Made by a program: the position numbers and the translations under genes
Shown: piece after piece, positions 1 to 10,287 of the stretch
Layout: every line of letters begins with the position of its first letter
Position numbering within the stretch: the first letter of the stretch is position 1
The notes under the pieces: model-generated
The model's input: only the letters and a program-made list of their open reading frames with translations
Databases searched by the model: none
What the model was told of the DNA's origin: nothing
NCBI RefSeq assembly: GCF_000012745.1
Contig: NC_007404.1
Span: 1,984,001 to 2,048,000, forward strand
DNA from: Thiobacillus denitrificans ATCC 25259
Lineage (GTDB): Bacteria > Pseudomonadota > Gammaproteobacteria > Burkholderiales > Thiobacillaceae
Reading direction: 5' to 3'
DNA length: 64,000 bases

Positions 1-79
1 CGGTTGCGCCCGTGATCAGGAACACACGAGGGTCATTATTCAGTGCCGAGGAAACAGCAGAGGTGAATTCAAGTGCCAT
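1..79 (-). CDS. N-terminal fragment of a gene cut by the window edge, possibly a Rossmann-fold oxidoreductase
   Basis: Only about 26 codons are visible, from an ATG at 77-79 to the window edge. The translation ends in VFLITGAT, which resembles the first strand and glycine loop of NAD(P)-binding SDR or epimerase proteins. A DPRVFL-type N-terminus also occurs in thiamine-diphosphate enzyme subunits, so the family is open. It lies 15 bp after the cyclase stop codon on the same strand, so it is probably the fourth gene of the polysaccharide precursor operon. Confidence 0.5.
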   Translation of the reverse strand, partial: MALEFTSAVSSALNNDPRVFLITGAT

Positions 80-94
80 AGCTTCACCTGCCAG

Positions 95-1186
95 TCATTC
101 AGCGGCCGACAAGAAATCGGGACGCCGTATGGCTCCGAACGTCTCCTTGATGATGCGTTCTGATTCTGGCGAACGCGGCAAAGCCAGCCTTTGCAGACGG
201 CCCGCCTGGTCGATGCCAACAATCGTATATGCGGTAGCACTGTGTTTTTTGTCTGCCGCAAAGCGATCGAACAAATCCTGCTCAGTCGTGGCTGCAAGCA
301 CTTCGCCTAATCCATCGATATGTGCGAGCAAACCCCGGATATGGGCAGCCAACGTGGTAGCCGGTAGCGGAAGCGCCCGGTTCCCGGTGGCGAGCCGGGC
401 ATAGTGCATCGCGGCCAGCATGCCGACACCTACTGCCACGCCGTGGCTGACGGCGAACTTGGCCGCCCCCTCGATTGCATGTCCGAACGTATGGCCAAAA
501 TTGAGCAAGAGCCGCTCATTGCGATCGAATTCGTCGACCTCGATGAACCATTTCTTGGAGCGCAAGCTCAATTCGATCAACCGTGACAGGTCAACGTTTT
601 CCAGATCGGCCGATGGATGCAGCGCCAGGTAACGCGCGAATACATCTTCGCCGCGCGCATAACATATCTTGGCGGCCTCGCAGAGACCAGCCACCTTCTG
701 CTCAATGGCGAGCGTTCCGTTTAAACCAGGATCAACCAGGATTTCTTCGGGCGGATAGAAGTTGCCGACGATGTTCTTGTATGGGCCAACATTGATGGCG
801 GATTTTCCGCCAATGCAGGAATCAACCATGCCGAGCAGAGTTGTCGGCAGATACTTCCAGGAAATCCCCCGCATGTAGATCGAAGCGCAAAACGTAGCGA
901 CATCCTGGATGACCCCCCCGCCGACCGCGACTAAGTTCGTATTACGCGTGGCCCCGTTCGCTCGCAAGCTAATAATCACCTCGGACATTCGATCAAGGCT
1001 TTTCACGTACTCAGTCGCATCAACTGCTATGACGGGGCGACCAGAATGTGCCAGGCGGTTCGCAAAGAAACGATCGCAGAGGAAAATGCTGTCGTTCGCG
1101 GCCTCGAACGTCGCCTCAAGCAAATCTTTTCCGATCCGAACTTGATAGGGCTTGATTTCTGAATGGATATCAAAGGATACGGACAC
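95..1186 (-). CDS. 3-dehydroquinate synthase-like sugar phosphate cyclase
   Basis: The 363-aa protein has the hallmarks of the AroB/sugar-phosphate-cyclase fold. There is an NAD-binding GGG at 89-91, VDSCIGGKSAIN at 121-132, a metal-ligand Glu in LCEAAK near 170, and NFGHTFGHAIE at 229-239 with a further His at 248. Family members cyclise DAHP or a heptulose phosphate using NAD and Zn. The GTG start at 1186 overlaps the end of the SDR gene by 17 nt and is preceded by GGGA. Its place with an aldolase and an SDR beside an O-antigen ligase argues for a specialised cyclase making an unusual polysaccharide precursor, not the housekeeping shikimate enzyme. The exact substrate cannot be told from sequence. 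Base composition is more AT-rich than downstream genes. Confidence 0.8.
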   Translation of the reverse strand: MSVSFDIHSEIKPYQVRIGKDLLEATFEAANDSIFLCDRFFANRLAHSGRPVIAVDATEYVKSLDRMSEVIISLRANGATRNTNLVAVGGGVIQDVATFCASIYMRGISWKYLPTTLLGMVDSCIGGKSAINVGPYKNIVGNFYPPEEILVDPGLNGTLAIEQKVAGLCEAAKICYARGEDVFARYLALHPSADLENVDLSRLIELSLRSKKWFIEVDEFDRNERLLLNFGHTFGHAIEGAAKFAVSHGVAVGVGMLAAMHYARLATGNRALPLPATTLAAHIRGLLAHIDGLGEVLAATTEQDLFDRFAADKKHSATAYTIVGIDQAGRLQRLALPRSPESERIIKETFGAIRRPDFLSAAE

Positions 1187-1898
1187 GGCTAAATCCCAAG
1201 TCAGCGGCTATGAACTGGCCAGTTATGCCCGTATTCTCTTCCGAGCAAAGAAACATCGCGAGCCGGGAAACATCTCCCAACTGCGGAAGACGACCGAATT
1301 GTGTTGCGCTAGCCAATTCGCCTATCTGTTCAGCGGTAAGATTTTCGCGAGTCATTGGCGTGTCCAGCGCCCCCGGAAGTATGGCGTTAACAAGATGGCC
1401 GTCAGCCGCGAGGTCCGCCGCCGCCGACAACACCAGCCCTCGCAGTGCCGATTTCGTCATGCCATAGGAGAGCTTGTTTTGCCTCGCAATCTCCTGCCAG
1501 ATCGAACTGATGACGCATAACCTCGCAGGCTGGGCGAGCAAGCTCCGCTGCAGAAGCAGCTTCAACGACGACAGGATGTATATGCAGTTGGTCTGATAGA
1601 GCTGTAAATGCGCATCCACATCTACGTCATAGACGCTATCGTTGACGTTTCCTCCCTGGGCCCAGCACACGGCATGGTATGGAGCGTATTCATCATAACC
1701 GTCCGCTGCCACGTGACCGGCCAACGGATCAGCGATTATCCAGGACACTCCATTGGCTTGACCGGAGCGCACACTGCGGGTCACGCCGACTACGCTCCAG
1801 TCGCGAGACAAGAATAAGTCCGCAATGGAGGATCCGATTGCGCCACTAGCACCAAATAGCAAGATCGTTTTGCGCGGCTTATCCATGGCCGGAGTCAA
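1170..1898 (-). CDS. short-chain dehydrogenase/reductase (SDR)
   Basis: A classical SDR of 242 aa. The N-terminal glycine motif GASGAIGSS sits near residue 15, an active-site Ser lies in VISSIW, and the catalytic pair YGMTK follows. The C-terminus [11 protein letters not shown] is typical of FabG-like reductases. It is expected to interconvert a ketone and an alcohol with NAD(P)H, probably on an intermediate handled by the neighbouring aldolase and cyclase. The longest frame begins at a TTG that overlaps the aldolase stop (TTGA); an ATG at 1886 (protein MDKPRK) is an equally good start. Translational coupling on both sides indicates one operon. Confidence 0.85.
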   Translation of the reverse strand: MTPAMDKPRKTILLFGASGAIGSSIADLFLSRDWSVVGVTRSVRSGQANGVSWIIADPLAGHVAADGYDEYAPYHAVCWAQGGNVNDSVYDVDVDAHLQLYQTNCIYILSSLKLLLQRSLLAQPARLCVISSIWQEIARQNKLSYGMTKSALRGLVLSAAADLAADGHLVNAILPGALDTPMTRENLTAEQIGELASATQFGRLPQLGDVSRLAMFLCSEENTGITGQFIAADLGFSRVRIL

Positions 1899-2737
1899 AT
1901 GTTCGGTTGGTTTACATACGTCGACGTGCTCGCCTTCTCATCGGCCGAAAGCACGTGCCATCGTCTCTCAAGCATTTCTATGCGCTTAGCATCCTCTTTC
2001 AGAATGCAACTGTAGTACTCACGCTTGTTCAGCAGCCAAAGCAATTCGAAATGAACGGCCTGCAGCAGCCCGTTATGGACATCCGCATTCTCCATCATCG
2101 CTGCATCAAAAATGATTTTTCTCGTCTCGAATCGGGAGAGATGACTCGAATTCAACTCCTTCATGATCGAGAGCGCATCCATCGATACGCCGCCTCCCAC
2201 TACAAAATCCAAGCCGCTCCTTTTGCACGCCTCCGAAACCTCAAGGCAGTAGGAGGTGACTTTTGGGTCATTGATGTCATCGCGCGTGAGTCCCATAGAC
2301 AGAGAAAAGTCGACGCGACCAAAGACGACCCCGTCCGCCCCCCCGGGTTGAGCAGCTATTTGCACCAATTCATCCATACAACCGAACGCGCTCTTTGTTT
2401 CTACATTAAAGAGAAATCGCGTATCGCGTTGTTCATCCTTGCTATACACCTTGTTTTTTGCATCAATGAATTTGGACAAGGCATAGCCACTCTCTATCAT
2501 GGGGGCAATAATGTACTCGACGCCGTATTGCTTGCTTTCCATCAAATCGCGCATCGCCTCGCAGCCTCCGATTTTTAGGCCGACGTTGAGACCCGCCTTG
2601 CGTGCCAGCTCGATCAGTCTCAACAATTCGTCCGTGCGCGTCCCTTCCGCCTCGAATTCAGCCTTGACGCCGACGTAGCCCAGTTCCTGCTTACCTCGCT
2701 TGAGAAGATCCAACATTTTTCTTTCATACTGATTCAT
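1895..2737 (-). CDS. HpcH/HpaI-type aldolase or citrate-lyase-like lyase
   Basis: The 280-aa protein looks like the HpcH/HpaI (CitE-like) TIM-barrel family, which cleaves or forms C-C bonds next to a 2-oxo acid with a divalent metal. Supporting sites are [10 protein letters not shown] near 25-34, the strand IIAPMIES at 76-83, the metal Glu in FNVETKSA (E113) and the metal Asp in VVFGRVDFS (D143). The ATG at 2737 has a strong GGAGG upstream (2745-2750). It is the first gene of the operon that continues with the SDR and the cyclase, so it may make the keto-sugar they act on. The substrate is unknown. Confidence 0.75.
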   Translation of the reverse strand: MNQYERKMLDLLKRGKQELGYVGVKAEFEAEGTRTDELLRLIELARKAGLNVGLKIGGCEAMRDLMESKQYGVEYIIAPMIESGYALSKFIDAKNKVYSKDEQRDTRFLFNVETKSAFGCMDELVQIAAQPGGADGVVFGRVDFSLSMGLTRDDINDPKVTSYCLEVSEACKRSGLDFVVGGGVSMDALSIMKELNSSHLSRFETRKIIFDAAMMENADVHNGLLQAVHFELLWLLNKREYYSCILKEDAKRIEMLERRWHVLSADEKASTSTYVNQPNI

Positions 2738-2808
2738 AACATTCCTCCAACCGGATCCGAAGTGCCTGCAAGGCAGTAAATAAGTTAATTGCCAGAGCTT
2801 CCAAAGCC

Positions 2809-4056
2809 CTACGTGTATGGCCTATTCGATGAGACGTGTTCGACGGACGGCGCGGTCCGGGAAATAGCGATCATCCACCCGACCACCAGCGACCAATAGG
2901 CCGAATAAATCGCGGTATGCGTATTGAAAGGGAAGAGCCAGGCGAATACCCCCAGCCAAGCCGGCCAAGCCAAGTACTCCCGAGACATCCCCTGCGCCGA
3001 CCGGATCAGAACCGCGAAAAACATCAGCAACCCGACCAATCCAATGCCCCCGGTTTCTGAGCCAACCTCCAGCACCAATTGATGGGCGTAAATCATCCCC
3101 GTCCCGTCCGGACTTAAGTAAGGGTCGTTCGGCTTCGCATACTTGGCATATGCGTAGCGATAACTACGGACCCCTGCCCCATTTACGGGGTGATTCTTCA
3201 GGACGGTGAGCGCATTGTTCCACAAGTGAACCCTATAGGAACTGGCGTTGTTCAGGCTTTCATACGTGAAGTCAAACGCCGACAAGGATTGATCCACGCG
3301 CTGGGCAAACTTCGGGTTGACTTGATACACTCCGACACCCGCGACCACCGCTGCCACCACAAGCGGCCCGAGTAACCTCACCGGATGAAACGCGAGCCTC
3401 CGCGCATAAACCCAAGTCCACATCACGGTCGCGACGGCGAAGACGATCCAGCTTTCGCGATTGCTCGCGAGGAGGACCACGGCCGCTGTGCCGAGCCAGG
3501 CCAATGCCAATTGCCAGCGAGTGCCGTGGCGCGAGAAATATTCCCACACAATCGGCGACAGCATCGCCAGCGTGAGGCCGAGCTTCCAGTTGGTCGGGCC
3601 ATATATGCCGTTCAGGCGTTCCGGGTAAGCGTGGCCGAACAGATCGTAGCCGACGATTGCCTGAATCAAGGCGTCGACCACCCAGAACACCAACAGCCAC
3701 GCGGACAGCTTGAAGAGGCGCTCGCGCGCCAAAGGCTCGCGCAGCATCCAGATCAGATACAGACCGGCGAGCCAGATACGCGGAAAGGTAAGCGCGGTGC
3801 TCAGTGACTTCTTGAACCAGAGCGAGTCAGGCACGGACAGCGCTATCGGCACCCAGATGCACAGGAACAGCAGGCTGAAGGTCTTGGCGCCGCCTTCCCA
3901 CGCGACCGCCCGGCCATGCTTCCAGAGCAGAATGCCGCCGAGGATGGCCATGATGAACATGGGCAACTCGGACGAGCGAGCGAATGGCAGGAGCAGCAGG
4001 AAAGACCAGGCGAGGACGGGGGGCGTCCATGTTCTGGGGAGGAACAATGATTTCAT
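2809..4056 (-). CDS. O-antigen ligase/polymerase (WaaL/Wzy-like) membrane protein
   Basis: A polytopic inner-membrane protein of 415 aa with about ten or more hydrophobic segments. It carries the Wzy_C/O-antigen ligase signature in its long periplasmic loop: [11 protein letters not shown], then [12 protein letters not shown], then [14 protein letters not shown] just before the last helices. WaaL proteins transfer O-antigen from undecaprenyl diphosphate to lipid A core, and Wzy proteins polymerise it; the two are hard to separate by sequence. The ATG at 4056 is preceded by an in-frame TTG at 4059. The start overlaps the divergent glycosyltransferase start by about 10 nt. It lies 71 nt upstream of the aldolase and may share its transcript. 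Confidence 0.8.
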   Translation of the reverse strand: MKSLFLPRTWTPPVLAWSFLLLLPFARSSELPMFIMAILGGILLWKHGRAVAWEGGAKTFSLLFLCIWVPIALSVPDSLWFKKSLSTALTFPRIWLAGLYLIWMLREPLARERLFKLSAWLLVFWVVDALIQAIVGYDLFGHAYPERLNGIYGPTNWKLGLTLAMLSPIVWEYFSRHGTRWQLALAWLGTAAVVLLASNRESWIVFAVATVMWTWVYARRLAFHPVRLLGPLVVAAVVAGVGVYQVNPKFAQRVDQSLSAFDFTYESLNNASSYRVHLWNNALTVLKNHPVNGAGVRSYRYAYAKYAKPNDPYLSPDGTGMIYAHQLVLEVGSETGGIGLVGLLMFFAVLIRSAQGMSREYLAWPAWLGVFAWLFPFNTHTAIYSAYWSLVVGWMIAISRTAPSVEHVSSNRPYT

Positions 4057-5186
4057 CAATTAAGCACGGACTCTCGGATGCCCTTATCGCCGGGCGGGGT
4101 GCATTGTACCGGAGCCGCGCCCGGGTCAGGACGCGAGTCCGCAATTCCCCTAAAATCGCGCTTCGTCGTCATGTCGCAACTCCACCACGTACCGAAATAT
4201 TGAAGCCACGAATTCTGCTCGTAGGAAAGTCAGGAAGCATCGTTCAGTGGTTCGAGGACGCCCGGGATGGCTTCGAAGACGCGGGTGCGGCCCCCGCGGT
4301 TTTTGCCCTCAATGGCAACACGCCCTGGTCCGCGATGGGTGCACGTCTTGCCAAGCTGGGCGGTCGGGCTGCACTCGAACGGCACCTCCTGCGGCAACTC
4401 GACGCATCGCTGAAAACGGTGAAGCCCGACCTGGTTGTGTTCGTCCAGGCTTATTGGGCGCCCGCTGCGCTTTTCGACATGGTCCGGTCCCAGGGAATAC
4501 CGGCGGCCGGCTGGGTGGGCGACAAGTTTGGGCCGCAGGCGAAAGAAAGGGCCTCCCGCCTGGACCGCGTCTATTACACCGACAGCGGATTCCTCGTTGA
4601 GGCAGAGACTTTCGGTTTCGCGGACGACGGGGCTTATCTGCCGCACGCCGTCAATACGCGCCGGTTTCTCTCGGGAGACGTGCCTCGTACCGATCGAATC
4701 GCGTTCGTCGCAGTGCCCACCCCACACCGCGTCGCACTTCTCCAGCAGCTGGCCTTCCCGATCGCGGTCTATGGCCGTGGCTGGAACCTCCTCGGGCGCA
4801 CACCCCATGACGTACATAACGGATGGCTCGCGCGGGGGCAGCTTCCAGGCCTCTACGGCGAGAGCCTCGCCGTGCTCAACATCCGCAACGAGCTCAACGT
4901 GTTCGAGGGTCTCAACCAGCGCAGCTTCGAACCGGCGGCATGCGCCACGGCGGTGATCCACGACTATGTGGCCGACCTCGCGCGATGCTTCGAGCCGGGG
5001 AAAGAGGTGTTGGTGTTCGGCGGGGTGCAGGAATTACAGGAAATCTGCGAGCGCGTGCGCCGCGATCCCGCCCTCGTCCGCCGCGTCGGTGCGGCCGCGA
5101 AAGCACGCGTTCAAGCCGAGCATACTTGCGCCCACCGCGCGAAGACCATCTTGCGGGATTTCGGGTTGGAGTGTCGCAAGCCCTAG
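4047..5186 (+). CDS. CgeB-family glycosyltransferase
   Basis: About 379 aa. The N-terminal half has a Rossmann-like start (PRILLVGKSGS) and DLVVFVQAYW. The C-terminal half matches the Glyco_trans_1_2/CgeB pattern: LYGESLAVLNIRNEL, NQRSFEPAAC, a VLVFGGVQEL segment and a terminal helix rich in Arg and Ala. It probably adds a sugar to the surface polysaccharide. An ATG at 4047 has GGGGAGG five bases upstream and is taken as the start. It overlaps the divergent ligase gene, and the first 50 residues are Arg-rich and poorly conserved in appearance, so an internal TTG at 4200, just before KPRILLVG, is a real alternative. The gene is convergent with hisG; the 255 bp after it hold no gene I can see. 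Confidence 0.75.
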   Translation: MISSIKHGLSDALIAGRGALYRSRARVRTRVRNSPKIALRRHVATPPRTEILKPRILLVGKSGSIVQWFEDARDGFEDAGAAPAVFALNGNTPWSAMGARLAKLGGRAALERHLLRQLDASLKTVKPDLVVFVQAYWAPAALFDMVRSQGIPAAGWVGDKFGPQAKERASRLDRVYYTDSGFLVEAETFGFADDGAYLPHAVNTRRFLSGDVPRTDRIAFVAVPTPHRVALLQQLAFPIAVYGRGWNLLGRTPHDVHNGWLARGQLPGLYGESLAVLNIRNELNVFEGLNQRSFEPAACATAVIHDYVADLARCFEPGKEVLVFGGVQELQEICERVRRDPALVRRVGAAAKARVQAEHTCAHRAKTILRDFGLECRKP

Positions 5187-5441
5187 CGGGCCCGAGGGGT
5201 CGCGTCGATTCGGCGTAGGCCGGCGGGCGGCCGATTCACGCTTCGTCGGTAGGAGACGAGTCTTGCACGATGCTGCCGCGCCGGGCCTCCGAGTGAGCGT
5301 CGGCAGTGGCTACGGAGGGCTCGTGTTTACCGCTCCAGACGAGTCGTTCGACTGCTCGGCGCTGCTTATTTTGCCCGACCGACACGCGCGGGGTTTCTCA
5401 CCGAGACCCGAACGACACCCCGGCTGCCTGCACGTACCTTC

Positions 5442-6092
5442 TCAGCGCGCCACCGCCGCCGCAAACGCATCCACCACAGGCTGGATTACGCTGCGCTTGA
5501 GCTTGAGCGCGGCCTGGTTCACGACCAGTCGCGAACTGATGTCGCAGATGTGTTCGACCGCCGCGAGGCCATTCGCCTTGAGCGTGCCGCCGGTCGACAC
5601 GAGGTCGACGATGACGTCGGACAGGCCGACCAGCGGGGCGAGCTCCATCGAGCCGTAGAGCTTGATCAGGTCGATGTGCACGCCTTTCGACGCAAAATGG
5701 TCGCGCGCCGCGTTGACGTACTTGGTCGCCACGCGGATGCGCGCGCCCTGCTTGACGGTGCCGGCGTAGTCGTAGCCCTCGCGCACGGCGACCATCATCC
5801 GGCACTTGGCGATCTGCAGGTCGAGCGGCTGGTAGAGGCCGCGGCCGCCGTGCTCGTTCAACACGTCCTTGCCGGCAATGCCGAGGTCGGCGGCGCCGTA
5901 TTGCACGTAGGTCGGCACGTCGCTCGCGCGCACGATGATGAGACGGACGTCGTCGCGGTTCGTGCCGATGATGAGCTTGCGCGACGACTCCGGGCTCTCT
6001 GCCGGCGTGATGCCCGCGGCGGCCAGAAGCGGCAGCGTCTCGTCGAATATGCGGCCCTTCGACAGGGCCAGTGTGATGCCGGTATTGCTCAT
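5442..6092 (-). CDS. hisG: ATP phosphoribosyltransferase, short form
   Basis: The first enzyme of histidine synthesis joins ATP and PRPP. The 216-aa length is that of the short HisG_S form, which lacks the C-terminal regulatory domain and works with HisZ; hisZ is not in this window. Motifs include LSKGRI at 10-15, DLGIAGKDV near 69-77 and the PRPP-binding DLVSTGGTL at 163-171. It follows murA by 13 nt in the same operon. In many betaproteobacteria hisD and other his genes come next, but here the run stops and a convergent polysaccharide gene follows. Confidence 0.95.
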   Translation of the reverse strand: MSNTGITLALSKGRIFDETLPLLAAAGITPAESPESSRKLIIGTNRDDVRLIIVRASDVPTYVQYGAADLGIAGKDVLNEHGGRGLYQPLDLQIAKCRMMVAVREGYDYAGTVKQGARIRVATKYVNAARDHFASKGVHIDLIKLYGSMELAPLVGLSDVIVDLVSTGGTLKANGLAAVEHICDISSRLVVNQAALKLKRSVIQPVVDAFAAAVAR

Positions 6093-6105
6093 GGCTCGTC
6101 CGTCT

Positions 6106-7597
<1,492 letters not shown>

Positions 7598-7653
7598 GCT
7601 TGTCTCGCTAGTTTCGCTTGTTTCCATCGGGCGCCTCTCGGTCGAGAGACGTT

Positions 7654-8409
7654 TCAGTGCCTGAGCTTGTAGCCGCGCTTGAGCAGCGTCAGGGAGAGGG
7701 CGGATATTGCCACAAAGCAGGCCCCGGCGACCAGCAGACCGAGCCAGGGGTCGGTGTCCGACTGGCCGACGAAGGCATAGCGGAAGCCGTCGATCAGATA
7801 GAACACCGGGTTGACGTGGGAAACCGCCTGCCAGAACGGCGGCAGCGAATGGATCGAATAGAACACGCCCGAAAGAAAGGTCAGCGGCAGGATCAGGAAG
7901 TTCTGGAAGGCCGCGAGCTGATCGTATTTCTCGGCCCAGATCCCGGCGAGGATGCCGACCGCACCGAGGATCGCGCAGGCGAGCAGCGCGTAGGCAAGCA
8001 GCCAGCCCAGATGCGGCAGTTCGAGCGGCGCGAACCAGAGCGTGACGACCCAGACGCCGAGACCGACGACGAGCCCGCGGATCACCGACGCGCCGAGATA
8101 GGCCAAGAAGAACTCCAGGTAGGACAGGGGCGGCAGCAGCACGAACACGATGTTGCCGGTCATTTTCGACTGGATCAGGCTCGACGAGCTGTTGGCAAAC
8201 GCGTTCTGCAGCATGCTCATCATGACGAGCCCGGGGATCAGAAAGCTCGTGTAGGAAACGCCCGGGTAGACCTCGACGTGCGCTTCGAGCACGTGCGAAA
8301 AAATCAACAGGTACAGCAGCGCCGTCACCACCGGCGCGACGACGGTCTGCACGACGACTTTCCAGAAGCGCAGCATTTCCTTGCGGAACAGTGCAGGCAG
8401 GCCGCTCAT
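7654..8409 (-). CDS. yadH: ABC-2 type transporter permease (YadH-like)
   Basis: Six-helix inner-membrane permease of 251 aa of the ABC-2 family. Typical landmarks are the amphipathic start LFRKEMLRFWK, the segment FLIPGLVMMSMLQNAF, and PLTFLSGVFYSIHSLPPFWQ followed by NPVFYLIDGFRYAF. Its ATG overlaps the stop of the ATPase gene (ATGA), so the pair is translationally coupled. The YadGH pair is widespread beside mla and murA genes, but its substrate is not established. Confidence 0.92.
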   Translation of the reverse strand: MSGLPALFRKEMLRFWKVVVQTVVAPVVTALLYLLIFSHVLEAHVEVYPGVSYTSFLIPGLVMMSMLQNAFANSSSSLIQSKMTGNIVFVLLPPLSYLEFFLAYLGASVIRGLVVGLGVWVVTLWFAPLELPHLGWLLAYALLACAILGAVGILAGIWAEKYDQLAAFQNFLILPLTFLSGVFYSIHSLPPFWQAVSHVNPVFYLIDGFRYAFVGQSDTDPWLGLLVAGACFVAISALSLTLLKRGYKLRH

Positions 8410-9314
8410 GTCCGTTTCATGATGTCGGTGAAGACATCTTCCAGGTCGGGTTCGCGCAGATGCATCTCGAGCACGCGCACGTCGTCGGCGCGCAGGTCGG
8501 CGAGCAGCGATTCGAGGTCGGCGTAGTCGCCGAAATTGAGCCGCCAGCAGCCGTCGGCGTCGCGCTGCAGCCGCTTTTGCCAGGCAAGCGGTACGGTCTC
8601 GCGGTCGAGCCGCAGTTGCGCGCAATGCTCGTTGGTCAGGCGAAGCAGGTTGCGCGTCGTGTCGGCGGCAACGACGCGGCCGCTTTTCAGCATCGCGATG
8701 CGGCCGCACAGCGCCTCAGCCTCTTCCAGATAATGCGTGGTCAGCAGGATCGTGTGCCCCTCGCGATTGAGGCGGCTGACGAATTCCCACAGGGAGCGGC
8801 GCAGATCGACGTCGACGCCAGCGGTTGGCTCGTCGAGGACGATGACGGGCGGCTTGTGGACCAGTGCCTGCGCGACGAGCAGGCGCCGCTTCATGCCGCC
8901 GGAGAGGCTCTGGGTGTTCTTGCTCGCATGCGGCGTCAGATCGAGGTGATGCATGATCTCGTCGATCCACGCGTCGTTGTGCTTGAGGCCAAAATAGCCG
9001 GACTGGATATGCAGGGTCTCGCGCACGTTGAAGAAGGGGTCGTAGACGAGCTCCTGCGGCACGACGCCGAGCGCACGCCGCGCCTTGCGGTATCCCGCGA
9101 CGACGTCGTGGCCCATGATCGACGCCGAGCCCGAATCGGCGCGCGTGAGGCCGGCAAGGATCGAGATCAGCGTCGTCTTGCCGGCACCGTTCGGGCCGAG
9201 CAGGCCGAAAAACTCGCCGGGCTGGATGTCGAGCGAGACGCCGTCGAGCGCCTGGGTCGTGCGAAAGCGCTTGCGCAGGTTGTGGACGCTGATCGCGTGC
9301 GCCGCCGCGTTCAT
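8406..9314 (-). CDS. yadG: ABC transporter ATP-binding protein (YadG-like)
   Basis: A 302-aa ATPase with a complete nucleotide-binding domain. Walker A GPNGAGKT is at 40-47, the signature SLSGGM at 136-141, Walker B VIVLDEP at 157-163 and the switch His in LLTTHYLEE. The C-terminal 80 residues are the variable extension usual in ABC-2 exporters. It energises the YadH permease encoded next. The start overlaps the end of the STAS gene by 4 nt. Confidence 0.94.
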   Translation of the reverse strand: MNAAAHAISVHNLRKRFRTTQALDGVSLDIQPGEFFGLLGPNGAGKTTLISILAGLTRADSGSASIMGHDVVAGYRKARRALGVVPQELVYDPFFNVRETLHIQSGYFGLKHNDAWIDEIMHHLDLTPHASKNTQSLSGGMKRRLLVAQALVHKPPVIVLDEPTAGVDVDLRRSLWEFVSRLNREGHTILLTTHYLEEAEALCGRIAMLKSGRVVAADTTRNLLRLTNEHCAQLRLDRETVPLAWQKRLQRDADGCWRLNFGDYADLESLLADLRADDVRVLEMHLREPDLEDVFTDIMKRT

Positions 9315-9589
9315 GCCTGCAACAGGTCGGAGACGCCGTAGAGGTCGGCCAGGATTGTGAAGCTCGCCGGCATGCCGGTGCAGCGCAGCGCCCTGCCCTC
9401 CTGCCGCGCCGTGCGCATCGCGCTGAATATCAGGGCGAGCGCCGCGGAGTCGGCGGCCTCGACCGCGCTGAAGTCGAGTTCCGCCACGCCGCCCCGCAAA
9501 TGGGGTTCGAGTTCGCGCAACAGGCCGCCGACGCTGTCGACCGTCACCGCGCCGCCGAGCCGGCAGCGCTCGCCGTCGCAGGCGATCAC
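9311..9589 (-). CDS. mlaB: STAS domain protein of the Mla system
   Basis: A 92-aa STAS protein with the fold core VAELDFSAVEAADSAAL; the conserved Asp-Ser pair sits at the start of the helix. MlaB binds the MlaF ATPase and stabilises the MlaFEDB phospholipid transporter in the inner membrane. The gene overlaps mlaC by 4 nt and yadG by 4 nt, so production of the three proteins is coupled. Assignment rests mainly on size, fold and position. Confidence 0.85.
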   Translation of the reverse strand: MIACDGERCRLGGAVTVDSVGGLLRELEPHLRGGVAELDFSAVEAADSAALALIFSAMRTARQEGRALRCTGMPASFTILADLYGVSDLLQA

Positions 9590-10221
9590 GGCGCCGGGCG
9601 TGCCGCCGGCTTGGCCGCGGCGCTCGCCGACTTGTCGGCCAGCGTCTTGACCAGGCCGTCGATGCCGCTCTGGCGTATCGTGCTCGCGAACGAGGCGCGG
9701 TAGTTGGTGACGAGGCTCACGCCGTCGATCGAGACGTCGTAGACCTTCCAGCCGAAAGCCGTCTTGTACATCGCGTAGTCGATCGGGATCGGCTGCCCGC
9801 CGGGCTGGCGGATCTCGCTGCGGACGGTCACGTCGGTGTCGTCGGGCTTCAGCGTCATGGGCTTGAAATCGACGGTCTGGTTGGTGAACGCGGTCAGCGA
9901 GCTCGAGTAGGTGCGCACCAGAAGGTTGCGGAACTCGGTCACGAGCGCCTGCTTCTGCTTCGGGCTCGCGCGCGGCCAGTGCTTGCCGACGGCAAGCTGC
10001 GTCATGCGGTTGAAATCGAAGTTTGGCAGGATCTTGGCCTCGACGAGCTGATACACCTTGTTGAGGTTGCCGCTCCGGATTTCCTGGTCCTGCTTGAGGA
10101 TGGCGAGGACCTCCTGGGTCGTCGTCCGGGCGAGAACGTCGGGCGGCGTGTCGGCCGCCGTCACCGGCGTGGAGAACAGTCCGGCGATCAGCGCCAGCGG
10201 CAGCAAAAACGTGCGCAACAT
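9586..10221 (-). CDS. mlaC: periplasmic phospholipid-binding protein
   Basis: A 211-aa exported protein. The signal peptide ends near VTAADTPP (residue 23). The Tgt2/MlaC core is visible as VYQLVEAKILPNFDF, MTQLAVGKHWPRAS, then FRNLLVRTYSSSL and GWKVYDVSIDGVSLV. MlaC ferries phospholipids between the outer-membrane complex and MlaFEDB. The C-terminus is an Ala/Pro-rich tail. An AGGAAA sequence precedes the ATG, and a 66-nt gap separates it from the TolC-family gene. Confidence 0.93.
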   Translation of the reverse strand: MLRTFLLPLALIAGLFSTPVTAADTPPDVLARTTTQEVLAILKQDQEIRSGNLNKVYQLVEAKILPNFDFNRMTQLAVGKHWPRASPKQKQALVTEFRNLLVRTYSSSLTAFTNQTVDFKPMTLKPDDTDVTVRSEIRQPGGQPIPIDYAMYKTAFGWKVYDVSIDGVSLVTNYRASFASTIRQSGIDGLVKTLADKSASAAAKPAARPAP

Positions 10222-10287
10222 AACGGTTTCCTATGTGTAGAGAACGGGGGCCCGATTCGGGCAGGCAGGGAGTAGACGCCTTCCCCC

